A stretch of DNA of 64,000 nt from Sphingobium chlorophenolicum (GTDB lineage Bacteria > Pseudomonadota > Alphaproteobacteria > Sphingomonadales > Sphingomonadaceae), in contig NZ_JFHR01000002.1 in the NCBI RefSeq assembly GCF_000722875.1, positions 151,788 to 215,787 on the forward strand, given 5' to 3'. The number at the start of each line of letters is the position of its first letter. Position 1 is the first letter of the stretch. Made by a program: the position numbers and the translations under genes. This document shows positions 47,877 through 56,672 of the stretch, in pieces. The notes under the pieces are model-generated. The model made no database searches, was not told the DNA's origin, and saw only the letters and a list, made by a program, of their open reading frames with translations.

Positions 47877-48974
47877 ATGTTGGCCGATATGAGCGCCTTT
47901 TCGCCCCTGATCGGACCGACCCAGGCGGATAGCTGGCCGATGGCGCGAGTCATGGCGGGCATGTCCGCCGTCCCCGTCGGTCATGCCATTGATCTGGCTT
48001 TCTTCTTTCCCGATGAGGATCAGGAACGGCACGACGCGCTGGTGGCGGAAACCCGGCGCCATCTGGGCGGATGCCTGACCGCTATAGAGATCGGATTGCG
48101 GCTGGGGCTGGAGGAGACGCCGGAAATCGCGGCGGCTCTGGCGCAATGGCCTCACCCGGTCTGCTGGCCGACATTGTGTGCGCAGCCGACTTTGCTGGGT
48201 CCGGCCCTGCTCGCCCATATGCGGATGCGGGGCGGGATCAGCCTGATGCTGCGCCAATTTGGCGGGCCTGACGGCAATCCCGGCGGCGAATCGGAGGCGG
48301 AATCGCTGTTCCCGGCCGACGATCCAGCCCTGGGGAACGCGCTGGCCGCCCTGATGCTGGCGGAGGGACGATGGCTGCTGACCGGGGCGGACGACCAGCC
48401 CATGCTGCCCGACCTGCCCGCCCACTTTTTTTCCGAACTGCTCTGGACGGCCGCGGCCAGCCTGGCGGCGATCGTCCAGCGCAGCGGCCTGATCGAACCC
48501 GATGCGGTGGTGCCCCTGGTGGAGGCGGCGGCTGAGCGGTTGCTGATGCGGCATGATGAAGCCGCTGGCCCGATTGCGGCCGCCGACCGGCTGGTGCGGC
48601 AGTTGGGCGAGCGCGCCGACGCGCCGGAATTGATGGGCGCCGCCCTGGGGCAGAGGCGATTCCTGCTGTTCGCCGCGCTCGCCGGGCGGCGGTTGCGGAT
48701 GGAAAGCGGGCAGGCCGCCGACATATTGGTGACGGGACCGATGGCGCATGTCGCGGCGCTCTGCCGCGCCCTTGGCGGATCGGATGCGGATTACCGGCAC
48801 CTGCTGCTGGCCCTGCGGCCGGTGCGGCCGTCGCTGTCCGATTCGGCCATCGTCGGGGAGGCGATGCGCTATCAGGAACTGACCGTGGCGCAGGCCGATG
48901 CGGTCGTGAACGCCCTGCGCGCCCCGGCGGCGCTGCGGGCCAGGCTGGATCATCTGCGGCGGATCGGCGGCTGA
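47877..48974 (+). CDS. DUF2336-like helical repeat protein
   Basis: The 365-residue protein is rich in Ala, Leu and Arg helices with repeating patterns such as LVAETRRHLGGCLTAIEIGL, VPLVEAAAERLLMRHDE and LMGAALGQRRFLLFAALAGR. DUF2336 proteins of alphaproteobacteria have this composition and length, and their function is unknown. It overlaps the kinase-like gene by one base. An ATG 12 bases further in is an alternative start. Confidence 0.5.
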   Translation: MLADMSAFSPLIGPTQADSWPMARVMAGMSAVPVGHAIDLAFFFPDEDQERHDALVAETRRHLGGCLTAIEIGLRLGLEETPEIAAALAQWPHPVCWPTLCAQPTLLGPALLAHMRMRGGISLMLRQFGGPDGNPGGESEAESLFPADDPALGNALAALMLAEGRWLLTGADDQPMLPDLPAHFFSELLWTAAASLAAIVQRSGLIEPDAVVPLVEAAAERLLMRHDEAAGPIAAADRLVRQLGERADAPELMGAALGQRRFLLFAALAGRRLRMESGQAADILVTGPMAHVAALCRALGGSDADYRHLLLALRPVRPSLSDSAIVGEAMRYQELTVAQADAVVNALRAPAALRARLDHLRRIGG

Positions 48975-50356
48975 TGCACATGCCGGCGCATCCCGCCATC
49001 ATCCGGGCGACGGTCGCCGCGGACGGCCGGTTGCTGAGCGCGGACGCGCCCTTGCTTGCCTTGCAGCAGGAGGCGGGCGGCGATCTGGGAAGCGTGCTGG
49101 CGATCCCGCAACTGGCGGCGATGGCGCGGCTGGCCGGACATTTGGGGATCGTGCTGTCCCGCCCCGTCGTCGCGGCGGCGGAGCGCGGGGACATCGACAT
49201 GTGGGTGCGCGCCAGGCGGGAAGCGGACCTGATCCATATCGCCGTCATCGATTGGCATGAACGCCCGCCGGCCATCGCGCCGGTCGACCCGGCGCGGCGG
49301 GAAAGCGACATCGCCGCCCTGTCGGACGGCTGGACGTGGCAGATCGACACGCAATTGCGGTTCCAGATGGTGCTGGAGGGCTTTGGCGGCGAAGGCGCGT
49401 TGCCTCCGGCCCCGCCCGTGCCGGGCAGCAGCTTCACCAGCTATTTCGAATTGCGGCCGGACGCGGACGGCGATCTGGCGATCCTGCGCGGCTTCGCCCA
49501 GCGGCGCGCCTTTCGCGATCAAGTCGCGGTGCTGGCCAGCGATCCGGACCGGCGTTTCACGCTGGCAGGCTTCCCGATGTTCGACCTGACCGGGCAGTTG
49601 GTGGGCTATCGGGGCAAGGCGCTGCCGATGGACCAGGCGGTGACGGCCCCGCTCGCCGCGCCGGAACCGGCGCTCTTCTATCCCGCCGAATTCGGCAAGA
49701 GGCTGGACCGCTCGCTGCGCCAGCCGCTGGGTCGCATCATCGCCAATGCGGACTCGATCGGCGCGCAATTGGAAGGGCCGCTGCGGCCCGACTATGTCGG
49801 CTATGCCCATGACATCGCATCGGCGGGGCGGCATCTGATGGCGCTGGTGGACGACCTCGCCGATCTGCAGGCCATCGACCGGCCGGATTTCAGCGTGGTC
49901 GCCGAGGAGCTGGACCTGGCCGACATAGGGCGGCGGGCGGCTGGGCTGTTCATGGTCAAGGCGATGGATCGCGGGATGAGCGTGACGGCTCCCCCGACGG
50001 CGGAGAAGGCGCCCGCGATTGGGGAATTCCGCCGGGTCTTGCAGATATTGATGAATCTGGTCGGCAATGCGGTCCGCTACGCGCCCGAGGGATCGACCGT
50101 GCGGATCGAGACGGGGCGGGACGCCGAACAGGCCTGGATCGCGGTGCTGGACCAGGGCGACGGCGTTCCGGTCGAAAATCGCGAGCGCATCTTCGACAAG
50201 TTCGAACGATTGGGTCGCGGCGACGCCGGAGGCAGTGGTCTTGGCCTCTATATTTCGCGGCGTCTGGCTCTGGCGATGGGCGGAGAAATCCGCATCGACG
50301 ACGCGCCCGAAGGGGGCGCGCGGTTCACGCTATTGCTTCCGGCCCTGGAGGGATAG
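48974..50356 (+). CDS. Histidine-kinase-like protein with a degenerate H-box
   Basis: The 460-residue protein has a PAS-like N-terminal half (ADGRLLSADAPLLALQQEAG), a dimerisation helix near residue 237 and a complete HATPase domain: N-box ILMNLVGNAVRYAP, G1 LDQGDGVPVENRERIFDKFE and G2 GGSGLGLYISRR. The expected SHELRTPL reads DRSLRQPL, so the phospho-accepting His is an Arg. No transmembrane segment is visible, so it is cytoplasmic. It is the last gene of the group that starts with the His-less Hpt-like protein. Confidence 0.75.
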   Translation: MHMPAHPAIIRATVAADGRLLSADAPLLALQQEAGGDLGSVLAIPQLAAMARLAGHLGIVLSRPVVAAAERGDIDMWVRARREADLIHIAVIDWHERPPAIAPVDPARRESDIAALSDGWTWQIDTQLRFQMVLEGFGGEGALPPAPPVPGSSFTSYFELRPDADGDLAILRGFAQRRAFRDQVAVLASDPDRRFTLAGFPMFDLTGQLVGYRGKALPMDQAVTAPLAAPEPALFYPAEFGKRLDRSLRQPLGRIIANADSIGAQLEGPLRPDYVGYAHDIASAGRHLMALVDDLADLQAIDRPDFSVVAEELDLADIGRRAAGLFMVKAMDRGMSVTAPPTAEKAPAIGEFRRVLQILMNLVGNAVRYAPEGSTVRIETGRDAEQAWIAVLDQGDGVPVENRERIFDKFERLGRGDAGGSGLGLYISRRLALAMGGEIRIDDAPEGGARFTLLLPALEG

Positions 50357-50392
50357 GGAGGCGGAAATGCCAGCGAGAGTTATAATATATAA

Positions 50393-50477
50393 CGTGCTCC
50401 TGAAGGCAGGAGCCCAGTTGCACCCTCAATATATAACAGAACCGCCTGAACTAGGCTCCTGCCTTCGCAGTAGCACG
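50393..50477. repeat. Inverted-repeat element downstream of the kinase-like gene
   Basis: CGTGCTCCTGAAGGCAGGAG (50393-50412) is inverted at 50456-50477 with few differences (CTCCTGCCTTCGCAG then TAGCACG). ATATATAAC motifs flank and interrupt the arms. It could terminate transcription from both sides. Confidence 0.6.
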
Positions 50478-50507
50478 CTGCCCTTAACGACGGCCGCCAG
50501 TCATCCA

Positions 50508-51260
50508 TCATTCCCCCACCATCGGCCATGCGAAGGCAACGCTGCTCTCCCCCGTTTGCACGCCCTCCGCGTCGAAGCGGCGTTCGCTGATCCTGCCATG
50601 GCCCTGCGCATCGACGGCGATGATCGTGCTGCATCGCGTGCCGTAGACCGGATTGCGGATGAATATGGGGGATATCAATGCTTCGGCCGGAACATCGGAG
50701 GGCGCGTCGGGCGCGATCCCGGCGTGAGGCAGGCTTTCCGAACGCAGCGCGTCGAAGAGGGCAAGGGGAGCGGCCGCTCCGGCGACCAGCCAGTCCAGCA
50801 GGGCGGATTTGAGCGCCAATGTCTTGGGCCATGGCGCATCCAGCGCCCCGTTGGAAAGACCGTAGAGACCGGGAGTGAGGTCCGTGCGCAGCGGCGCGGG
50901 ACGATTGGTGAGGAAACGGGCCTGCCCACCTTCGATCGATATCAGGTTGAACGGGTTGAAATCGTTCAACTTCGCGACTTCACGACCCGCCAGCAGGTCC
51001 GTCACCAGCGCCCCGCGGGATGCGCGGTCGGGCCGGGGGTCGCCATAGCCGCGCAAATTGGTGACGATGGCGGCGCGCCCCTGATCCGACACGCCCAGCC
51101 AGGTTCCGCCCGACAGCAGGTCGCGGCCCGCGATCAGGTGGCCCGGCTCCTCCCAGCGGGCGAGCGGCGCGGCGGGGCGGGCATGTAGTTCGTCGCGGTT
51201 GCCGATCAGGATCAGCCGCCAGCGCGGATGCGCGTTCCACGCCATTGCCATGATGCACAT
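50508..51260 (-). CDS. NRDE/TANGO2-family protein
   Basis: The 250-residue protein begins MCIMAMAWNAHPRWRLILIG with the conserved Cys2 and NRDELHARPAAPL, the signature that names the family. GGTWLGVSDQGRAAIVTNLR and YGLSNGALDAPWPK are also typical. Members are thought to handle haem or lipid metabolites, but the mechanism is unsettled. The first ATG is used, since Cys2 must follow it. Confidence 0.88.
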   Translation of the reverse strand: MCIMAMAWNAHPRWRLILIGNRDELHARPAAPLARWEEPGHLIAGRDLLSGGTWLGVSDQGRAAIVTNLRGYGDPRPDRASRGALVTDLLAGREVAKLNDFNPFNLISIEGGQARFLTNRPAPLRTDLTPGLYGLSNGALDAPWPKTLALKSALLDWLVAGAAAPLALFDALRSESLPHAGIAPDAPSDVPAEALISPIFIRNPVYGTRCSTIIAVDAQGHGRISERRFDAEGVQTGESSVAFAWPMVGE

Positions 51261-51299
51261 GCCGTTTTTCTCCTATTCCGGGACGGCTTGATAAACGGT

Positions 51300-51680
51300 C
51301 CCGGCCTCTCCATATAAGCCCCTGCCGGGTTCGCCCGGCTATGGTGATAAATCGTGTCGTGCAATAGGCACAGCGGACCCGGGGGCGGTACCCGGCGGCT
51401 CCACCACATATCCCCTGTTTCGGGGGGTGTCTGACGGGGCCGAACTAGGATCGACGTGTGTTGAAAAGCGGTGCCTTCACCCGGCCTGAGTAAGCCGTAA
51501 AAATGTTCAAAACTCACAAGTGCCAACGATAACGAGGCTCTTGCTCTTGCTGCGTAATTGATGGCCTCACGGCCGGACATTACTCAAAAAGAACGCGGTT
51601 GAACCCACCGGGCAACAGAAGGGAATTCAGCGGCCGCCGGAGGGGCCGGGCAACAGAACCCTCCGGACCTATAGGCCATG
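51300..51680 (+). ncRNA. ssrA: Transfer-messenger RNA, permuted two-piece type
   Basis: The acceptor 3' piece comes first: a T-stem CCGGG with a seven-base loop and CCCGG, then CGGCTCC, A and CCA ending at 51406. The coding piece begins at 51436 with GGGGCCGAACTAGGATCGAC, whose GGGGCCG pairs with CGGCTCC. The tag frame at 51522-51557 encodes ANDNEALALAA and stops with TAA. GC-rich pseudoknot-like sequences follow to about 51680. The outer ends are approximate. tmRNA rescues stalled ribosomes with SmpB. Confidence 0.9.
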
Positions 51681-51720
51681 CGTTGAAAATGACATGGCGA
51701 AAGCCCTGGGTGCAGGGAGA

Positions 51721-51760
51721 GGGGGCGTCATCCTGAAAGGGTGGCGCCCCTGCTTTGTTT
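51721..51760 (+). terminator. Terminator of ssrA
   Basis: GGGGCG with inner CC pairs with GG and CGCCCC around a TGAAA loop and is followed by TGCTTTGTTT. Confidence 0.7.
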
Positions 51761-51879
51761 GATGAGATGGTTTCGGGGCCGATGTTCCCGGTCGCGTGAA
51801 ATGCAAGCACCGTCGTTTCCGCCGTTGCGAATGTCATCAAAGCGTCACAATAGTGTCATCCGATAGTAAGGCCAGTTTC

Positions 51880-52028
51880 CTAGGACCAATCGACATTCAG
51901 CCCATGGCGGCCTGCAAATGGCACTTTTCCGTGCTTCCGGTGCTCACGTACTTTAAGTATGCTGCGCTCCGGGTCACGAAAAACTACCATTTTCGGCTCG
52001 CCCTGAACTAAATGTCGATCGGTCCTAG
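51880..52028. repeat. MITE-like palindromic element of 149 bp upstream of gspC
   Basis: The ends CTAGGACCAATCGACATT (51880-51897) and AATGTCGATCGGTCCTAG (52011-52028) are inverted copies with one mismatch. Inner blocks AAATGGCACTTTTCCGTG and CACGAAAAACTACCATTTT also pair, so most of the element can fold. It may separate ssrA from gsp transcription. The longest gspC frame would begin inside it, which argues for a later start. Confidence 0.75.
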
Positions 52029-52062
52029 CAGGCGCCGGTATCAAGGGGGATCAACGAAGCGC

Positions 52063-52866
52063 ATGCGCGTGCCTTTCGGCGATAATATCCGAACCATGAG
52101 CGGGCGGCTGCGGCCCGTCGACTGGTTATCGGTGGCCGAAAAGCTGCTGCTGGGCATTTTGGCGCTGCAATGCGCGGCGCTGGTCTGGGCGGTGCTGACC
52201 CCCGTCGGCAGCTTTGGCCCCTGGGAAGGGCGTCAGGCGCGAATCCTGTCCGTAGCCGAGCGTCAGGCGCTGTTTTCCCGCTTCGATCCCTTTTATCGCG
52301 GCGGGCCGCAACAGGCGGGCGGGGGCGTGGTGACTTCCCTAGCGCTGACGGTCTACGGAATCAGGCTGAACGAAGGGTCGGGTGAGGGCTCGGCTATCGT
52401 CGCCGGGCCGGACGGCGTCCAGAACAGCTTCGCCGTGGGGGAGGAGATCATGCCCGGCGTGATGCTGAAAGCCGTGGCCTTCGACCATATCACCATCGAT
52501 CGCGGCGGGTCGGAGGAGCAGGTCTTCCTCGACCAGTCGCAGCCCGCGCCTACCGCCGCGCCCCTGCCGCCGGTGGCGGGCATGGACAATCCCACCGCCG
52601 ATATGGTCAGGCGCGACATCGGTTTCACCCCCCGAATGCAGAATGGGCGCGTCACCGGCCTGATCCTGACCCCCAGGGGACCGGGGTTCCAGCAGGCCGG
52701 TTTCCTGCCCGGCGACATCGTCACGCAGATTGACGGCCAACCCGTCGGATCGGTGAGCGATCTTCAGACGCTGCAAGGCAAGATCATGCCCGGCGCGCAC
52801 ATTTCCCTGACCGTAGAGCGCGGCGCTGCCGCTTCCCCGGTCAATCTGACACTGCAAGGCCAATGA
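52063..52866 (+). CDS. gspC: Type II secretion protein GspC
   Basis: GspC is the inner-membrane clamp linking the secretin to the inner platform. The product (about 267 residues) has a cytoplasmic N-terminus, one transmembrane segment (LLGILALQCAALVWAVL), a homology region binding GspD (SLALTVYGIRLNEGSGEGSA) and a C-terminal PDZ-like domain (GPGFQQAGFLPGDIVTQIDG). The start could be the ATG at 52063 or at 52096; neither has a close ribosome site. Its stop overlaps gspD by four bases. Confidence 0.85.
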   Translation: MRVPFGDNIRTMSGRLRPVDWLSVAEKLLLGILALQCAALVWAVLTPVGSFGPWEGRQARILSVAERQALFSRFDPFYRGGPQQAGGGVVTSLALTVYGIRLNEGSGEGSAIVAGPDGVQNSFAVGEEIMPGVMLKAVAFDHITIDRGGSEEQVFLDQSQPAPTAAPLPPVAGMDNPTADMVRRDIGFTPRMQNGRVTGLILTPRGPGFQQAGFLPGDIVTQIDGQPVGSVSDLQTLQGKIMPGAHISLTVERGAAASPVNLTLQGQ

Positions 52867-55022
52867 CCAGAAAATCGTTCCTTTCCGCCGCCATGGCTCT
52901 CGCTCTGGCGGCTCCCATCGCATCGCCGGTCATGGCGCAACAGACGCTGAACGTGCGCGACGCCGATATCCGGGCCTTCATCCAGGATGCGGCGCGGGTG
53001 ACGGGGCGGACCTTCATCATCGACAATCGCGTGGCCGGGAAAGTGTCGGTCGTGACGGATCGGCCGCTATCCCGCTCGGAATATTTCGAGATTTTCCTGT
53101 CGACCCTGCGGGCGAATGGGCTGGTGGCGGTGCCAGCGCCGGGCGGGGCCTATCGCATACAGCCTGCCGACGGCGCGGCGGGCCAGCCCAGCAGCGTCGG
53201 TCGCGCAGCCAATCGCAACCAGTTCGTGACGGAGGTGTTCCGCCTGCGTTCCATCGACGCGGCGAGCGCGCTGGAGACATTGCGACCGTTGGTCAGCAAG
53301 GACGGTTCCGTGACGGCGAACCGCGCCGGGAACAGCGTGGTCGTGGCGGACTATGCTGACAATATCGGCCGCATCCGGCAAGTGATCGCGCGGATCGACC
53401 GGGACACGGCCTCGACCACGACCGTCCTGCTGAAAAATGCCGGAGCGCGGGAGATCGCGACGTCCCTGCAAGCTTTGGTGACGACCGGCGGGGAGGGCGC
53501 GGCCAAGCCCGCGACCATCGTCCCGGTCGACAGCAGCAATGCCGTGGCGATCCGGGGCGATGCCGGGACGGTGGCGCGGCTGGCGCAGATGGCGCGGGAA
53601 CTGGACCGGCAGGCGGCGAGCGGTACGGAAATCCGCGTCTATTGGCTGGAACATGCCGACGCGGAAAAGCTGCTGCCGGTGTTGCAGCAATTGGTGGGGC
53701 AGGCGGCCGGTTCGGCCGTGACGGCCTCCACCCCGGCGGCTGGAGCCGCGCCCCCTGCGGTGCCCGTCGCGGCTCCGGGCGGCAACGGCATTTCTTCGCG
53801 GGGACCGGCCATCGTCACCCGCTATGAAGGCGCCAATGCGATCATCGTCGCCGCCAACAGCGACGTGCAGCGCATGCTGGGCGAAACGGTCCGCCAACTC
53901 GACACGCGCCGCGAACAGGTGCTGGTGGAGGCGATCATCGTCGAGATCAGCGACGCCGCCGCCAAGAAGCTGGGCGTGCAGTTCCTGATCGGCAGCACCA
54001 AGACGGGCTTCGCGGCGACCAACTATTCAAATGCCTCGCCCAACATATTGACGCTGGCGGGTGCGATTGCCGCCGACCGGCTGGGCGAGACGACGACGAC
54101 CGTGGTGGCCCCGGACGGCACCCGGACGGAGACGAGAACGCGGGAAAATGGCGACCTTGCCAACACGCTGCAACAGGCGGCGGTCGACAGCATCATGAAC
54201 GCGACCGGCGGTTTTGGCGGGGTGGCGACCTCGCTTGGCCGGAACGGCGTGTTCGGCGCGATCATCAACGCCGTCAAATCCGATACGGACAGCAATATCC
54301 TCTCAACGCCGTCGGTCATGACGCTGGATAATCAGAAGGCATCGATCCTGGTGGGCCAGCAGGTGCCGATCACCACGGGCGAAGCGCTCAGCCAGAATTT
54401 CGACAACCAGTTCCGCACCGTCCAGCGGCAGGATGTCGGCATCAAGCTGGAGGTAAAGCCCCAGATCAACACCGGCGGCGCGATCAAACTGTTCCTGAAG
54501 CAGGAAGTGTCCAGCGTCGCCGGGCCGGTCAGCAACAGCAACACCGACCTCATCATCAACAAGCGCGAGATTGAGACGACGGTAACGGTCGACGATGGCG
54601 AGATATTGGCGCTGGGCGGCCTGCTGGACGATAATGAGCGCAAGACGATCGAGCGCATTCCGCTGCTGTCCGACATTCCGGGCATCGGCGAATTGTTCAA
54701 GTCGCGCAGCAAGAGCCGGACCAAGACCAACCTCATGGTCTTCATCCGCCCGACGATCCTGCGGTCGAAGGAGGATGCGCAGAAGCTGACGCAGCAGCGC
54801 TACGGCTATATTCGCGGCATGCAGTTGCAGCGCAATCCGGATCAGGAACCCGGCATCGACGAACTGGTGCGCGACTATATGGGCGCGACCCCGCCCGCCG
54901 CCGCTCCGCAACCGGGCGACGCCGTGGTGCAACCGCCCGTAGAGATCATCGAACCGACCGCCCGCCAGTCGAGCGGGGTCGTGCGTCCCGTCGATGGGCA
55001 AGCGAATGGAGGAACGCGATAA
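52863..55022 (+). CDS. gspD: Type II secretion secretin GspD
   Basis: GspD forms the outer-membrane channel. The 719-residue protein has a signal peptide (ALALAAPIASPVMAQ), N0-N3 domains (LNVRDADIRAFIQDAARVTG, FRLRSIDAASALETLRPLVS), a low-complexity Ala/Pro loop near residue 300, and the secretin core VLVEAIIVEISDAAAKKLGV to SILVGQQVPITTG and PLLSDIPGIGELFKS. The C-terminal 60 residues are a Pro-rich tail. Confidence 0.95.
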   Translation: MTRKSFLSAAMALALAAPIASPVMAQQTLNVRDADIRAFIQDAARVTGRTFIIDNRVAGKVSVVTDRPLSRSEYFEIFLSTLRANGLVAVPAPGGAYRIQPADGAAGQPSSVGRAANRNQFVTEVFRLRSIDAASALETLRPLVSKDGSVTANRAGNSVVVADYADNIGRIRQVIARIDRDTASTTTVLLKNAGAREIATSLQALVTTGGEGAAKPATIVPVDSSNAVAIRGDAGTVARLAQMARELDRQAASGTEIRVYWLEHADAEKLLPVLQQLVGQAAGSAVTASTPAAGAAPPAVPVAAPGGNGISSRGPAIVTRYEGANAIIVAANSDVQRMLGETVRQLDTRREQVLVEAIIVEISDAAAKKLGVQFLIGSTKTGFAATNYSNASPNILTLAGAIAADRLGETTTTVVAPDGTRTETRTRENGDLANTLQQAAVDSIMNATGGFGGVATSLGRNGVFGAIINAVKSDTDSNILSTPSVMTLDNQKASILVGQQVPITTGEALSQNFDNQFRTVQRQDVGIKLEVKPQINTGGAIKLFLKQEVSSVAGPVSNSNTDLIINKREIETTVTVDDGEILALGGLLDDNERKTIERIPLLSDIPGIGELFKSRSKSRTKTNLMVFIRPTILRSKEDAQKLTQQRYGYIRGMQLQRNPDQEPGIDELVRDYMGATPPAAAPQPGDAVVQPPVEIIEPTARQSSGVVRPVDGQANGGTR

Positions 55023-55035
55023 TGCATCTCTTCCG

Positions 55036-55120
55036 TCCGTTCGGGCTGAGCTTGTCGAAGCCCTTCACTTCTCTTCTTCTTGGAAAAAGGCGGGGCTTCG
55101 ACAAGCTCAGCCCGAACGGA
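55036..55120. repeat. Perfect 27-bp inverted repeat between gspD and gspE
   Basis: The arms at 55036-55062 and 55094-55120 (both containing CGGGCTGAGCTTGTCGAAG or its complement) are perfect inverted copies with a 31-base loop. The right arm ends GGAGG together with the next bases and supplies the apparent ribosome site of gspE. This is a repeat type common in the group. Confidence 0.85.
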
Positions 55121-55127
55121 GGTTAGG

Positions 55128-56672
55128 GTGCAAGAAGCCGCTTCCGCTTCTGTCGATATTCCCCCGCATATCGCCCCCCGCGCCGTCGACATACCCTATG
55201 CTTTTGCGCGCAGACATGGCGTGGTCATGTTGCCGCTGGACGGCGAACGCCTGACCATCGCCGTCCGCGAAGGCAGCGATCCCCGCGTCCTGCTGGAGGT
55301 ACGGCGGCATCTGGCGCGCAGTTTCGACGTCCGTTTCGTCGACGCGCCGCAGTTCGACCGGCATCTGTCGGACCATTATGCGATGGAGGGCAGCGCGGCG
55401 GCGATGGCTGGTTCCATCGATGTCGGCGCGGATGAACTGGACATGCTCGCCGCAGACATTCCCACGGCGGACGACTTGCTGGACAGCGCGGACGACGCGC
55501 CCGCCATCCGTCTGATCAACGGCATCATCGCGGAAGCGGCGCGGCAAGGCGTGTCGGATATCCACATCGAACCTTATGAGACGGGCCTGATCGTGCGCAT
55601 GCGCGTCGACGGCGTGCTGCGCGAGACATTACGCATGCCTCCGCATGTCGCGCCCGTCGTCGTCAGCCGCATCAAGGTCATGGCCCGGCTCGACATTGCG
55701 GAACGGCGCTTGCCGCAGGACGGACGCATCGGGCTGGCGCTGGGCGGGAAATTGCTCGACGTGCGCGTCTCGACCTTGCCCAGCCGCGCTGGCGAGCGGG
55801 TGGTGCTGCGCATTCTCGACAAGGAGAATGCGGGGCTGAACCTCGACCTGCTGGGCATGGCGGGGTCGGCGGACCGGATCTTCCGGGAGGGCTTGCGGGA
55901 GCCGAACGGCATCATCCTCGTCACCGGACCCACAGGATCGGGCAAGACGACGACGCTCTATGCGGGCTTGCGGCAGTTGAACGACGGCACGCGCAATATC
56001 CTGACCGTCGAAGACCCGGTCGAATATGCGATCGATGGCGTCGGGCAAACCCAGGTGAACGCCAAGGTCGGACTGACCTTCGCGGCGGGATTGCGGGCGA
56101 TCCTGCGCCAAGACCCCGATGTCGTGATGGTCGGCGAAATCCGCGACCGCGAGACCGCCGAAATCGCTGTGCAGGCATCACTTACGGGGCATCTGGTGCT
56201 GTCGACCGTGCACACAAACGATGCGGTCGGCGCGATCACCCGGATGCGCGACATGCGCGTGGAGCCGTTCCTGCTCGCCTCGACCCTCCGCGCCGTCATC
56301 GCGCAGCGCCTTGTGCGCAGGCTATGCCAGCATTGCCGCGAGCCGGTGCAGGCGGACAAGTCGGCCAGCGCGCTCCTGGGTTTCGATCCGGGCACCATCA
56401 TCTACCGTGCGCGGGGGTGCGAGGAATGCAACGGCTCCGGCTATAAGGGCCGGATCGGCGTGTTCGAGGCGATCCGGGTGGACGACACCATTCGCCGCCT
56501 GATCAACGATGGCGGCGATGAATCGCTGATCGCGCGCCACGCTTTCCTGAACGCGCCCAATCTGGGCTCGGCGGCGCGGGCGCTGGTGCGCGACGGCCAG
56601 ACAACGGCGGAGGAAGCCATCCGCGTGTCCCGGCGCGACGCGGCGGAGGCGGAAACCACCGCCGATGGCTGA
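55128..56672 (+). CDS. gspE: Type II secretion ATPase GspE
   Basis: GspE powers pseudopilus assembly from the cytoplasm. The product is about 514 residues, with an N-terminal GspL-binding domain, Walker A GPTGSGKTTTLY near residue 267, Asp box ILTVEDPVEYAIDGVGQTQV, Walker B-type DPDVVMVGEIRDRETAEIA, and a zinc site made of CQHC and CEEC. The start is taken as GTG at 55128, six bases after GGAGG. The ATG at 55080 lies inside the inverted repeat and would add only repeat-encoded residues. It overlaps gspF by 8 bases. Confidence 0.9.
   Translation: MQEAASASVDIPPHIAPRAVDIPYAFARRHGVVMLPLDGERLTIAVREGSDPRVLLEVRRHLARSFDVRFVDAPQFDRHLSDHYAMEGSAAAMAGSIDVGADELDMLAADIPTADDLLDSADDAPAIRLINGIIAEAARQGVSDIHIEPYETGLIVRMRVDGVLRETLRMPPHVAPVVVSRIKVMARLDIAERRLPQDGRIGLALGGKLLDVRVSTLPSRAGERVVLRILDKENAGLNLDLLGMAGSADRIFREGLREPNGIILVTGPTGSGKTTTLYAGLRQLNDGTRNILTVEDPVEYAIDGVGQTQVNAKVGLTFAAGLRAILRQDPDVVMVGEIRDRETAEIAVQASLTGHLVLSTVHTNDAVGAITRMRDMRVEPFLLASTLRAVIAQRLVRRLCQHCREPVQADKSASALLGFDPGTIIYRARGCEECNGSGYKGRIGVFEAIRVDDTIRRLINDGGDESLIARHAFLNAPNLGSAARALVRDGQTTAEEAIRVSRRDAAEAETTADG

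Noticed and set aside
52012..52062. The first ATG of the gspC frame as the start
   Set aside because: It lies inside the right arm of the palindromic element and would add repeat-encoded residues before the normal N-terminus.
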